Of a stretch of 64,000 nucleotides of DNA, positions 21,241 to 33,000 are shown one piece after another. Positions within the stretch are counted from its first letter, which is position 1; each line of letters begins with the position of its first letter. The DNA comes from Adiantum capillus-veneris (Eukaryota; Streptophyta; Polypodiopsida; Polypodiales; Pteridaceae), in NCBI GenBank assembly GCA_014529385.2, contig CM043963.1, positions 2,174,001 to 2,238,000 of the forward strand. Reading direction: 5' to 3'. Below the pieces are notes generated by a model that was not told where the DNA came from, did no database searches, and saw only the letters and a list, made by a program, of their open reading frames with translations. A program made the translations under genes and the position numbers.

Positions 21241-22120
21241 TTTCAACAAGACCAAGAAAAATTGCAAATTTGGGTATTAGATTTGACAACAATGTCAAAC
21301 AGACAATGCAACAAGCACCAGCACCACAAAAGCATCCCTTGTCAATCAAACAGAGAGTGGAATAGCTCAAATGGTTGTTATTTCCCCGCTTCACTCTTGG
21401 TACTGGAAATAGAGAAACCTCACCATCGCATGCCAATAAGCATATTTGCTTAAGCCCTCCTCTAGCACAACATTAATTTTCCATGCACTGATAGAGTATG
21501 CATATAGGGGTCACATTACATGGCTTGGATTAGCACAATGTTTGACCCATGCATACACATACGAGGGAGATCCACCATCATCTTGGAGGACTCCAATGGG
21601 GGGGGGGGGGGGGGGGGGAGGCATTCTCAATGCAAACCGGACAGACCTAGATAATACTAGAAGGGCATTGTTTTCTATGATTTAAGTTGATTGCACTTGT
21701 TTTGATTGTGGAAAATTTTGGGTAAACCCAAACATATAGGCCATTATTTATTGTAAGTCTACAAAGAGATGAGGATAGATGTAAGAAACGATCCTCTAGG
21801 GGTGTGTGTGTGTGTGTGTATATAAAACTAACAGTTTTTATGCAAAAAGCTGAGGAAATCAGAGTCATCCGACCAAAAAACAAGAAAAGAAAATATACGT
21901 AGTAGATTATCTTGCTATTTTGAACTTATTTTAATTTACTGATATTTTTTGGGCTACTTTCGTTAATTTCCATTTTTCACTAATTTTGGACAAAAACAAA
22001 GAAAATTAGAAAAGTCAAATGAGAGATTAAGATGGAATGACAAAAGATAGAGGCAAAAGTGATCAGCATGTCAAGGATAACCTACGGTGAAGTCAGGGTG
22101 CAATAATGGAAAAGTTGTTG
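21241..22120. other. Non-coding stretch with poly-G and GT runs
   Basis: Contains an about 21-residue G-run at 21599-21619 (in GGAG context), a GT run at 21802-21818, and from about 21890 the AT-rich block shared with 4335-4515. No convincing coding. Confidence 0.6.
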
Positions 22121-22136
22121 AAAGTCCACAGGATCA

Positions 22137-23550
22137 ATGGAAGCCAGCCGATCACTATCAAAGAAGAGATTGTCCTTGAAGGACATTATTGCAGCCCCTG
22201 AGCCTTACACACTACCAGAGAGACGCTCAAACCAGCCAAAGCTTGGGTAGAGACGATGACTTTAGAAATAGAAGGACTGGAGGTGTATGAAGGAACCTTC
22301 AGAGACAAGTCTATCGGTGCAAGAGTACAGTGTGTTCTTGAAGTTAAAGCAAGACACAGAAGATACACCACAAATAGAAGTGGCACCACCAGTCGCCACG
22401 CGGCTTCAAAGGAGGCTAGAGACTGTACCAGAGGAAGAGTCTGAAGAGCCCCCAAGACAGATGGGTAAGATGGAAATGACAAAAAAATCAAGGCCCAAAG
22501 AGACACACAGCCAAAAGTTCGCTCAGATTGAAAGGTTGATCGAGCACTATAAGGCAGAATGGGCACTCAAAGGAGACTTTGAGGAATATTGGGTACTAGA
22601 CCCAGCAAGGATCAGAGGAAGCTCCTCAAGACCGTTGGATGATCAGTTCAATCATTACATCCGAGCCTATGAAAAATCTGAAAAGGTGATCGAACAGAAA
22701 AAATTAGAGCCCTTCATAATGGAGGAAGTACAAGAAATCAAGCAGTAGCTAAAATAAATGATAGAGGCTCCAATTAAGAAAGGCAAAGAAGGTGAGCAGA
22801 CAGAAAGTGCAACTCAACCACCTCCACCAAGCTCCTCTACTCCTCATCCAAGTCCAAAGCCCTCTACATCCCAACCATAGCACTCACTAGAAAATACAGA
22901 AGAGGCAGCACCTTCACCAAAAGGCAAGGTAAAAGAAGAAAGGAACACTTGTCAAGACCTCCTTCAAGTATACACATCGGTAGAGGCTTCTGCGGTGATC
23001 TACGGCACTCCAACCCCACTGTGGGCTTCCAGGTAAGAGCAAGAGAGAAAGGAGATTCCTAAAGAATAGGTGAGTGCCGACAGATCAAGAGAACCATAGT
23101 TAGACCAAGAAACACAAACAAGAGCACAAGAAAGGCAATCCCCACAGCTTGGAGTACCAGGGTTGGTCCAAATCCCGCATCCACCACAATCGAAACCTTT
23201 AGCCAGCCCATGGAGAGAACCTCCAGCAAGAGTAATGTTGAATATGGGACATCAAATTCCCTTTTCAGGCCCGATCCCCAAACCATCAAAGGATGTGAGA
23301 GCCACATATCAAGTATTGGACAAAATCAAAACGCCGTCTCTAATAGGTTGAAGAAAACAGTACTTGGGAAGACAATATGCAAATAGAACATGATTACCTC
23401 ACAAACATGATCCGTATTACAACCCATAAAGTTGAGGAAGCAGAAAAAGAGCTTGAGAGTCTCAGTAAGACACTAAGAGAGGCCAAAAGAAAACAAGACA
23501 CTCTGACACTGCAAATGGCAGAGGTTTTTCATGAAGTAAAGAGTCTCCAA
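22137..23550 (+). pseudogene. Gag-like protein of a gypsy-type element, copy B
   Basis: Same start (MEASRSL) and same order as copy A at 6289. Relative to A it lacks about 490 bp: VYEGTFRD runs straight into the KSIGAR segment. The best open piece is 22287-22748 (153 codons) with EEYWVLDPARIRGSS. A Pro/Ser linker and the C-terminal coiled coil (HKVEEAEKELESLSKTLREA) follow to about 23550. Several TAG/TAA codons occupy Gln positions of copy A or vice versa (for example the TAG near 22746). It is flanked on the right by 230 bp shared with the end of copy A. Confidence 0.55.
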
Positions 23551-24085
23551 TAATAGTGTGTTTGCATAGTGTGGCATGTTCTACTCTACCTTAAATTATT
23601 TTTTAAGTTTTCAACATGTAATTTATTTGTGAGAATGTGATAATGCATTCTTTCCTACTTATGGCTGAGTGTGATGAATGCAATAATTCTAGCGTGTAAC
23701 TTTCCTAGCATATGATGTGAATGTGCAATATGACTTGATATCCCTAAACTTACACATGGAAAAAATATTATGCAATCAAAGGTAAATCTTGTAGACAAAG
23801 GTAAATCCAAAGTGGACCTTCCACCGAGTAGCACACAAGGTGTGACATCATATGCCTCTACATCAAAGACTCCCTCATGGATTAGCTTCTTCAAGCAGGT
23901 CAGGCATTCACAACTTCAAGTCAGTTACTGACTCAAACACAACCTCTAGGGAATCACTTGGAAAAGAAAATATATTTCAGCCCAAGTACTCAACAAAGCA
24001 AAAGAAATTCAAGCAAGTTTTTGTTTCAAGCAGTTTATAAAAGTCAGTGATCCAGTGTGGATTGAAGACATTAAATCAAAACATA
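23551..24085. repeat. Copy A/B tail, then direct repeat, second copy
   Basis: 23551-23778 matches the stretch after copy A (8173-8400). At about 23778, where copy A goes on to its AG microsatellite, copy B switches abruptly to a second copy of 20395-20700. The switch point is therefore a recombination or insertion junction. Confidence 0.75.
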
Positions 24086-24360
24086 AATACAAACACATGG
24101 GATGGATAGAATCACAATGGAGCTTAAAAGAACAGGAGTACTATAGAGGTAACACATAGATATGGATACCAAAACTGCAGGTTACAGCATGTGAAGTGAA
24201 ATCAAGACCCTCCCAAGAAATAAGGACCACTAGGTATCAACCTCGACAGTATTCTAGGATACCTAAGAAGCAGATTTACAAAAGGACAATACCAAATACT
24301 GCTACAGTCAACCACAACTCTCAAGAGGATATAGAACACAAATAGATCTCAAAGAATCTT
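24086..24360 (+). pseudogene. Short coding-like tail (WIPK/basic)
   Basis: Reading on from WIEDIKSKHKYKHMGW the frame gives EYYRGNT, a TAG, IWIPKLQVTACEV, and a basic RTTRYQPRQYSRIPKKQIYK. It is the likely continuation of the WVPK region at 20386-21240, which was cut there. No function recognised. Confidence 0.35.
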
Positions 24361-25244
24361 CCTCTTGGACAAGGATTATGTGGGACGCATGTCTAACCTC
24401 ACCATCCTATCTTGTTGCAGTATTAGTGAGAACCACGATTAATTTGTCAAACCATGGGACGAAGCTGACTCGACTAGTACATAGAGGCTACAAAAGGTTG
24501 TCAATCTCTTGGAAAACAACTAACAACTCGCATCTAACTCAAGCTACACTCAAGTGACTGAAATCACCAAATGCCAATTGCTCATTGGCAAGCAAATCAC
24601 ATCCGTTACAGCATCAAATGACATCCAAACGTAACAAAACTTCTAGGACAAGTTTATAAGACCTAAGCACACATGCCTATAGCCTCAAATCCCACTTTAT
24701 GTCAAGTTCCAAAGTCGCGATTATTAACAGCAATGGGTTTTTGACCTAGTCGTCTTTGACCCAGAATGCATCTAAATGCTTAGCAATGATGCCCCAATAC
24801 CCCGCCTATGCTTAGTTTTCGATTTAAAAGTGTAAATTCCTAGTTATGATGAAATTATGCTGCGGGTTGGCGACGTCAAAAGCTACGAAATACTATGAAT
24901 TGCTTACGTCAATGTGTAGAGCTCTTACCTACGGTTGCAATGCAACAAACACATTTGCAATGTGACAACCGGAGAGGGAGTAAGAAGCGTGAGAAGGAGA
25001 TAAGTGAGCGCCGTTAGCTCACGTTGTGTATTTCTTATCCAAAAACTTATAAAATACTTATAAAAATTCGCTTTTATACCTTAGCCAAGGTTTTTGAGTG
25101 GTAAAAACTAATAATCTGGAGTTTTACCAAAGTTGGGAATTGACTAGCTGATACAATTTGGAAGCTTGTAGCCCCAGCTCATTAATTACAAAGTTTCCCA
25201 AGAAAATAGGAGTTACAATATTCCCGATTTATCAAAATAATAAT
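24361..25244. other. Non-coding stretch
   Basis: No open frame of interest and no repeat shared with other parts of the window could be seen. It separates the plus-strand copy B from the minus-strand gag-like gene. It may contain an LTR edge, but none could be fixed. Confidence 0.45.
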
Positions 25245-26120
25245 TGTTTTACAAGGAGAACTTCGAAAAATGGTGTCCGTGTTAGCTTGCTGCTAACATT
25301 CCCCCCCTCCTCGCCTGTGTCATCCCTTGACAAAGCTTTATGGGCTGAAGTAGTCTTCGGGTTGACGGTGGGCGAGGCGGTCTTTAAGTGCTTCTAGTGC
25401 CTTTTGATATCTGATTCTTCGTTCTTTGTCAGGCACTTGCAAAAATTACATGGTGACTTGATTCTTCCGTTCCACCGCGGAGTAGCCTACAAATCTGGAT
25501 GTGAGGCTGCTTATCACCGGTGCAAATATCTTCATTGGTCAGGTGAAGAATCCAATGTAGAATGCTTCTTCAAAGGCTATCCTATTATGCGAGGGCCGGA
25601 ACATGCATATGGCATAGAATTCTCTTATGAAGGTTGCCCACGCAGATCGTAACATAGGCCTTTGTTCCCATCCAAGAATGAGAGCCATGGGGCTCCTGTC
25701 TGCTTAGGCTCATTGAAAACTTGTATGCATGTGAGTAGCATCCTGCAGATCTTATATAGCATTGCACATGAGAGATCTGGCAGACTCTTGAAGAATGACA
25801 TGGCGCCCATTAGGGTTTTCACCATGTATTCCTCCGTCTCTTGGCCTCTCTCTGGAGCTAGCAGCCTGGGGAAGTTGAGCCAAGTTGGCCTCGTCTTCTG
25901 CAGTGCTTCATGCACTTGCCATGTCCTTACTCTGGGTACAGGACAGAATGTTGGATCTTTTTGTAAGGCTGCAAGTGCTCTTGTGAACAGAATCAGGTAT
26001 CTCGGATTCTTGTTCAGCCAGCTTAACCTCCACTTCGGGTGGTCTTTATCTGCGCCATCTTCTTGCATATCCTTGTACAGCCTTTCTTTTACCTGTGAAA
26101 GTTCTACCTTGATGAGAGGG

Positions 26121-26180
26121 TACGATAGTGATAGTTGGTGCCATGGAGTGTACGATAGTGATAGTTGGTGCCATGGAGTG
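26121..26180. repeat. 30-bp direct duplication in the C-terminal domain
   Basis: The 30-bp unit TACGATAGTGATAGTTGGTG... is present twice in a row. In the protein it duplicates the ten residues TPWHQLSLSY and keeps the frame. Confidence 0.95.
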
Positions 26181-27480
26181 TTCATTTGATTGGGAGTGAG
26201 TTGAGTGACGTTGACAGAGTGTAAAACTCTCAACTCCAAATTCATAGCGGCCTTTCACTGCCCATCCACCTCTAAGGTGATTTTCTCCTTCAGTGCGTCT
26301 TCTTCAGCTTTTGACAGCTAGACCATTGTCACTGTATTTTTGTCTGTGATGTGGACCTGAAAGTCTTCATCACCACTCGGCTCTGTTGTGGACTGCGTCT
26401 CAAATTCAGCAAACAAGACCAAGGGAATGTCTATTTGGGGAGGCTCTGATGTGCCTGCCTCTTCATGCGTGTCTGGCTTTCCATCTCTGAGGAGTTGATT
26501 TATCCGTTTGAGCTCTGCTATCTCCTTTAAGAGCTCCTCCTCTCTTTGAACCCGCATCAGTGCCAGGTCTCTACATTGTGACTATTCAAGCTTTAATTAC
26601 AGTTCTAAATCCTTTTTTTTCTTTTCAAGTGCCTTGTACACTTCATCAATTCCCTTGATCGAGGCCACGACTGGATTTTCTCTGATTTGCCGCAAGAAAA
26701 TGGCCTGATCATTGATTCTCTGTTCGGAATATTGCAATGAAGCATTGGCAACATCTAGCTACACTTGAATTTTTTGAGATGACAGAGAAGTTGTAAGTTC
26801 ATTCGTGACTTCTGTCAGCTGCTCGTCTTGTACCTTGTAAGCATTAGATAATTTAGTGAGGAGGTCACCTAACTCCTCCATTTCCTTTTGTCGTTTGCCC
26901 CTAGCTATCTGATGTTGTTCCGCTTTTGTCTTTAGCTCTTGCACTTGCCTTTGGAGATCAGTGATGATAATCATCCTATCTTCAAGATCTCCTTGAAGAG
27001 CATCAATGACCATTTCTAGTTCCTTGGCCTTTGTGTTGCGGTTTAAGGCTGTTGAGCGGAGTTTCTCCGTCATGTCTTGCATCTACCTTGCATACTCATT
27101 TAATTGTAAATTAACTTCGTCATTGGACTGCCACTCCTCCTGTCTTATTAGTTGGGATGTGCCTACAGCCTCACGTCTTGTTTCTTGCTGTGTTGTAGGT
27201 GTTGGTGGTTCTCTAGAGGTAGATGGTTGTTTTTCTCCTTGGCCATCCTGAGGCTTTGATGCCTTGGCAGTTTTTGGCTGAGTGGAAGTAGAGGGTGTTG
27301 TCTCAACCCTTACCATCTCTTCAGGTGCTGGTCTTTCTATCTTCTTTGGCTCGGGCTCCGTCTCATGTGTAGTGGTATGCCCTTTTTCTGTATCAATTTC
27401 TTCCACCGGCTTTTGAGTTTCTTGTGCTGCCTGCTCCCGTTTTGGCTCAGGTTCTTTTTCCTCATGTCATTCGGTGTGGT

Positions 27481-29145
27481 CAGCTTTTTGTGTAGCTTCT
27501 GTTCGTTGGGTGAATTCAGAATATTTTTCTTTTTCAGTCTCTGCTTCTTCATTGGTACCTTGGCCTGGTGGTGATGGTGGTGGGCTAGGCATGGGATGGT
27601 TCTATTGTTCCGGCGGCGGTGAGGTGGGTCGGGGAGATGCCTGGCTTTGCTCTTGAGTAGTCGTTTCCTCAGCTTTCTTTGCCGCTTCTTCTGCCTCTTT
27701 CAGCTTTAGGGCTTCGGCCTCTTGGTACATTCTTTCTAAATAATCTTTTGGATCATCTGCCTCTTTTCTTGTATGATGCTTTGTTCGAGGTCCTTTCAAT
27801 CCTGTGGGTACCCACTTTTCTGGGTCCTTTCCTTGTGCTTGCATATTGTGCTGGTAAGCTTGTTTTTCTCTTTCAAAACACGCTTGTTTTTGAGTTGGCT
27901 CCTCTTAGTGGGCAGCCACAGCTTTCCTCTTCATCTCTTCCCTCCGAGCTCTCTTTTCTTCGTTGTGTCAGAGCTCTTGTCGTTGTGCCGCTGTGGTGAG
28001 CTGTCATCTCATTCATCACCTGATTTAAAAGATCTCAGCTTTTTGTGTAGCTTCTGTTCTTTGGGTGAATTCAGAATCTTTTTCTTTTTCAGTCTTTGCT
28101 TCTTCATTGGTACCTTGGCCTGGTGGTGATGGTGGTGAGCTAGGCATGGGATGGTCCTGTTGTTCCGGCAGCGGTGAGGTGGGTCGGGGAGATGCCTGGC
28201 TTTGCTCTTGAGTAGTCGTTTCCTCAGCTTTCTTTGCCGCTTCTTCTGCCTCTTTCAGCTTTAGGGCTTCGGCCTCTTGGTACATTCTTTCTAAATAATC
28301 TTTTGGATCATCTGTCTCTTTTCTTGTATGATGCTTTGTTTGAGGTCCTTTCAATCCTGTGGGTACCCACTTTTCTGGGTCCTTTCCTTGTGCTTGCATA
28401 TTGTGCTGGTAAGCTTGTTTTTCTCTTTCAAAACGCGCTTGTTTTTGAGCTGGCTCCTTTTACTGGGCACCCACAGCTTTCCTCTTCATCTCTTCCCTCC
28501 GAGCTCTCTTTTCTTCGTTGTGTCAGAGCTCTTGCCGTTGTGCCGTTGTGGTGAGCTGTCATCTCATTCATCACCTGATTTAAAAGATCTCATCTTTTTG
28601 TGTAGCTTCTGTTCGTTGGGTGAATTCAGAATATTTTTCTTTTTCAGTCTCTGCTTCTTCATTGGTACCTTGGCCTGGTGGTGATGGTGGTGGGCTAGGC
28701 ATGGGATGGTTCTATTGTTCCGGCGGCGGTGAGGTGGGTCGGGGAGATGCCTGGCTTTGCTCTTGAGTAGTCGTTTCCTCAGCTTTCTTTGCCGCTTCTT
28801 CTGCCTCTTTCAGCTTTAGAGCTTCGGCCTCTTGGTACATTCTTTCTAAATAATCTTTTGGATCATCTGCCTCTTTACTTGTATGATGCTTTGTTCGAGG
28901 TCCTTTCAATCCTGTGGGTACCCACTTTTCTGGGTCCTTTTCTTGTGCTTGCATATTGTGCTGGTAAGCTTGTTTTTCTCTTTCAAAACGCGCTTGTTTT
29001 TGAGTTGGCTCCTCTTAGTGGGCAGCCACATCTTTCCTCTTCATCTCTTCCCTCCGAGCTCTCTTTTCTTCGTTGTGTCAGAGCTCTTGCCGTTGTGCCG
29101 CTGTGGTGAGCTGTCATCTCATTCATCACCTGATTTAAAAGATCT
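27481..29145. repeat. Tandem triplication, 555-bp unit
   Basis: Units begin at about 27481, 28036 and 28591 (AGCTTTTTGTGTAGCTTCTG each time), so the period is exactly 555 bp = 185 codons. Each encodes MQAQGKDPEKWVPTGLKGP, a Lys/Glu/Ala helix (LKLKEAEEAAKKAEE) and a Pro/Ser tail on the minus strand. All three share a TGA and a TAA in the segment upstream of MQAQ and a frame switch. Units 1 and 3 also share a TAG after PPPEQ that unit 2 lacks. Confidence 0.95.
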
Positions 29146-30041
29146 TTTACTTGATCTTGTAGCTCTTGGAGAGGGTTGTGCTGCCAAAATCCATGTATTC
29201 TGATCAGGGATAGGCGGTAGCCTACCAGCCATGTCGATGGCATGATAGGCTATTCTTATCAATACTTTTGGCGTGCCCAAGTATGTTATTTTACCCTCCT
29301 TCTTGGTGCCCTTCAAGATTGTCAAGACATATTGCACCTGGTCCACAGGCTGCCTTGTTGTTGACTAAAGAACCTGAGTAAAGGTGGTGGCCACAGCATG
29401 ATTTGATGTCGTGTACCTTGGTGGTCTTTTTGCCAGAAAATGAACGTGTTGATGGTACAGATGGGCTGGCTCTTCCACCTGTTTGTGGATAAGATTGGCG
29501 AATGTGGCCGCGGTTGTTTCCTTGGTAAATGTGTCCGCGGTTTTCATGTCTCTTGTCCGCATGGTCATTCCTTCAGTGGGCAGCCTGAGTGCCTCTACCA
29601 CTATTTCTTTTGTGATTATTACCTCGACCTTGTTCCCTTGGGTGTTTGTTATCTGGGCGGTTCCGTCTTCTTTGATTGTGGACAGAAGCCCGTAAGCTTT
29701 TTGAAAGTCCACTCCACAAGGCTCTTGTTCGTAGAAATGCCTGAGCCCCAACCTGCCGTTAGTCTCTTTGGTTTCTGGCTTTGCAGCTACATCATAGACC
29801 TCTTTAGGTAGGAGTTGAAACTCCACCTGATGCCCTTCTTCACTCTTGAATCTGCCAGTGAAGACCGTGGTCTGGTGTTCTTTCAGCAGTTCTTTAGAAA
29901 GATAGGATGATTTTGCCGCCTTGACTGACTCGGGGTCCAGTTGATACGCAGGCAGTTCTTGTAGTTTCTCTTGTTGGTTTAGCTTCTTCTTGTACTTCTC
30001 CGCTGCTTGCATTTCTCCTGTTCAGTGAATAGAGTGCAACG

Positions 30042-33000
30042 TTAGAGGTAACAAATTCAAAAGAGGTTGACATGGAAGCATTACTGAAGAGTAGTCTTCC
30101 ATCGAAGTCATGGGGGTAAGGTTTAAGCCAAACAACCAAGAGACCTCTTGCCCATGTTTGGAAGAGGTAGGTTCCCAAGAAAACCAAAAAGTGGAAGATG
30201 AAAGAATGCTAGAAGGTATGTTATCTACAACACTTACAAAGGATGAAAGAGAGGAGCTCAAAGGTGTGTTAAGGAAATTTCCTAGGTTTTTGCTAAAGAC
30301 TACACCGATGTGCGTGGAGTAGATGTTGTTCAACACAAAATTGAGTTGAATCCAGAGGCCACACCTAAGGCTCAGAAGCTACGAAGGCTAGGAGTCATCA
30401 AGGAGCAGGCTTTACTCAAGGAGGTAAGAAAGCTTCTAGCAGCAGGTTTCATTTATTCAGTGGAGAATTCGGAGTGGGTCTCTCCCATTGTTGTCACTCC
30501 TAAGAAAATGGCAAGTGGAGGGTGTGTGTGGATTATCGTCCACTCAATGAGGCAACAAAAAGAGATCACTTTCCCCTCCCATTTCAAGATGAGATACTAA
30601 ATGAGGTAGCTGGTCATGAGAAGTACATTGTGTGTGATGGCTACTCGGGTTACTTTCAAATAGGTATCGCATTGGAAGATCAGTTAAAAACAACCTTCAT
30701 CACTCCTTGGGGTTGTTATGCTTTTAGAGTCATGCCATTTGGACTGACAAATGCTCCTGCAACTTTCCAACGCTTCATGAACATGGTGTTTCAAGCATTC
30801 TTTGGAAAGTCAATTAGGGTGTTCATTGATGATTTCTGCATTTATAGCTCAAAATCTTTGCATCTACAAAGCGTAGAAGAAGGTTTAAAGAAGCTCTATG
30901 ACATGGGAGGTCAACTCAACCCCGACAAATGTCACATAGGTGAGGATGAAGTGATCTTGCTTGGTCACAAGGTTTCCTATAAAGGCATTGAGGTGGATCC
31001 TTCAAAGGCAAAGGCTCTTATTGAGCTCCCATCACCCAATAATCTCAAAGAGGTCATCTCATTCATTCAAAAGGTGAAGTATATGTCACGCTTTATTCAC
31101 TTAGCTTCGGAGTTGCTTCATCCTTTGCAAAAGTTGACACGACAAGTAGAATTTTCATGGTCTGATGAGCTTGAAGAGTACTTTTGTAACATTAAAGTCA
31201 TCCTGTCAGAACTACCAACACTCATGCCTCCTTGTTGGGAGTACACATTCTTTGTTAGCTCTAGTGTTGGGAAAGAAACAATCGGAGCGGTTTTTCTACA
31301 ACAAGATCCCCATAGTACCCAGATGCGACCCATCTACTTTGCTAGTAGGGTCATGAATGCTTTGGAGAGAGGCTACACGGAGGCAGAATTCATGATGCTT
31401 TCTCTCATGTTTGCGGTGAGAAAGTTTAGATCCTACTTGCTACCAAAACCTTTTGTAATTCTCACTGCAGAAAATTTGTTTCCTTGGGTGTCATCTCAAA
31501 TGAATCTTAGTACTAGGATCTCAAAGTGGATTATGGAATTGCAAGAGTTCCAATACTCTTTCAAGGTAGAAGATAGTGTGTGTGCACAATTGGCAGGGAT
31601 CATTACTTATAGGGTACATGAGAAGGAGATTAAGGCGCCTGAAGTAAAGACCCTACCATTGCCACCACCTAAAAGTATTCCTAATGCTTTTACCTTGTTC
31701 TTTGATGGAGCTTTTCGACGAGCCACAGGAAAAGCAGGGGGAGGGCTAGTATTGCTCAACCCAAGTGGAGAAGTGGTCATGAAAGAGAAGGTCAATCTAC
31801 CAGGTTCAACTAGCAACAATAAAGCAGAATACGACACACTACTTCATGGTTTAAAGATATGCATTAGCCAAGGTATACAACGTCTCATGGTAAAAGGGGA
31901 TGCACTTCTCATTGTGAAGCAAATTTTAGGCATTTGGGCATGCAAGAATGAAAGCTTACGGACAAAATTTCATGCCATTCGTAGGATGTTTAATCCCTTT
32001 GAAGAAGTGCAACTATATCATATTCCTAGGAAACAAAATGAAGATGCCGATTTACTTGCACAACAAGCAGTTACATGTGTTGAGAAAGAAGTGCAGGTCA
32101 TCATGGTGGCAGCAACTTTCAAGCAACCGAGATACCAGGGATTGGATTCATTGACTCCCATTATTAGCTACATTTTGGAGGGTGAGTTTCCACAAGACTT
32201 CACGAAGGCTCGGAAGAGGAGACTCATGAAAAAGGTAAGAGCGTATCTCTTCGTAGAAGGATCCCTCTATCAAAGAGGGAAGGATCAAGTATGCAGAAGA
32301 GTACCAACTATCAAGGAGATTCCAGCCATTTTAAAAGGTTTGCATGGAGAGGCATGTGGTGGTAATTTTGCCCAAGAGTTAACTGTGAAGAAGATTTTGC
32401 TTGCGGGGTATGTTTGGCCAAGTCTGCATGTGGATGTCCAACATTGGTGTAAAAGTTGTCACAATCGTTAGGTAAATGGGAATAGAAGATTGGTGTATGG
32501 TCCAAGTCAAATCGTGCTTGCAAATGGACCCTTTGAAAAGTGGGGCATTGATGATATGGGTCCTCTCCCTAGGACAAAAAATGGTAAACTCTACATTCTA
32601 GTGGAGGTAGACTATATGACTAGGTGGGTGGAAGCACAAAGTGTGGCAAAGGTAACTGAGAGGACAGTGAGCAAATTTGTTTACACTCACATTTGTTGTA
32701 GATTTGGCACACCTTTGGAGATTGTTTATGATAATGGTCCAGGGTTTAGAAAGGGCTTGCTCACAGAGGTCTGTGAAGAACTTCACATTCTACATCGTCA
32801 TAGTACACCCTACTATCCTCAATCCAATGGTCTGGTAGAAAAAGCTAATGGTGTCATTGCAGGCATCATTAGAAAGATAGTGAGAAACAAGACAAAGTTG
32901 TGGGATGACTTCTTGGATGCTGCCTTGTGGGCGTATCGAACCACATATAGGGAAGCCACGGAGTTTACACCATTTCACTTGGTCTATGGTCAAGAGGCTT

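Larger units (their letters stand above)
25245..30012 (-). pseudogene. Large gag-like protein with in-frame tandem repeat, decayed
   Basis: The N-terminal part (from Met at 30012) is 215 codons. It has VFTGRFKSEEGHQVEFQLLPKEVYD, then GNKVEVIITKEIVVEALRLP. After a stop comes VQYVLTILKGTKKEGKITYLGTPKVLIRIAYHAID. These segments follow copy A in order (VYQGTF; TEVVITPQIIIDALGL; VNYAQYQ...YIGGGETLTKIAYKSI), so it is a related gag-like protein. A triplicated Glu/Lys/Ala-rich block lies at 27481-29145. Next is a Pro/Thr/Glu-rich linker (27406-27086), then a coiled coil with MTEKLRSTALNRN and LRDGKPDTHEE (27082-26318). The C-terminal domain has WRLSWLNKNPRYLILFTRALAALQKD (26245-25625). From 27406 to 25625 a single frame is kept, broken only by TAG/TGA codons at 27083, 26759, 26318 and about 26256. 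Two shifts lie in 29000-29170. No zinc knuckle or protease was seen. Confidence 0.5.

Noticed and set aside
27365-29811. Plus-strand Leu/Phe/Ser-rich frames looking like membrane proteins
   Set aside because: They are the antisense of Glu/Lys-rich coiled-coil coding, repeated with the 555-bp unit; hydrophobic strings arise from the complement of acidic and basic codons.
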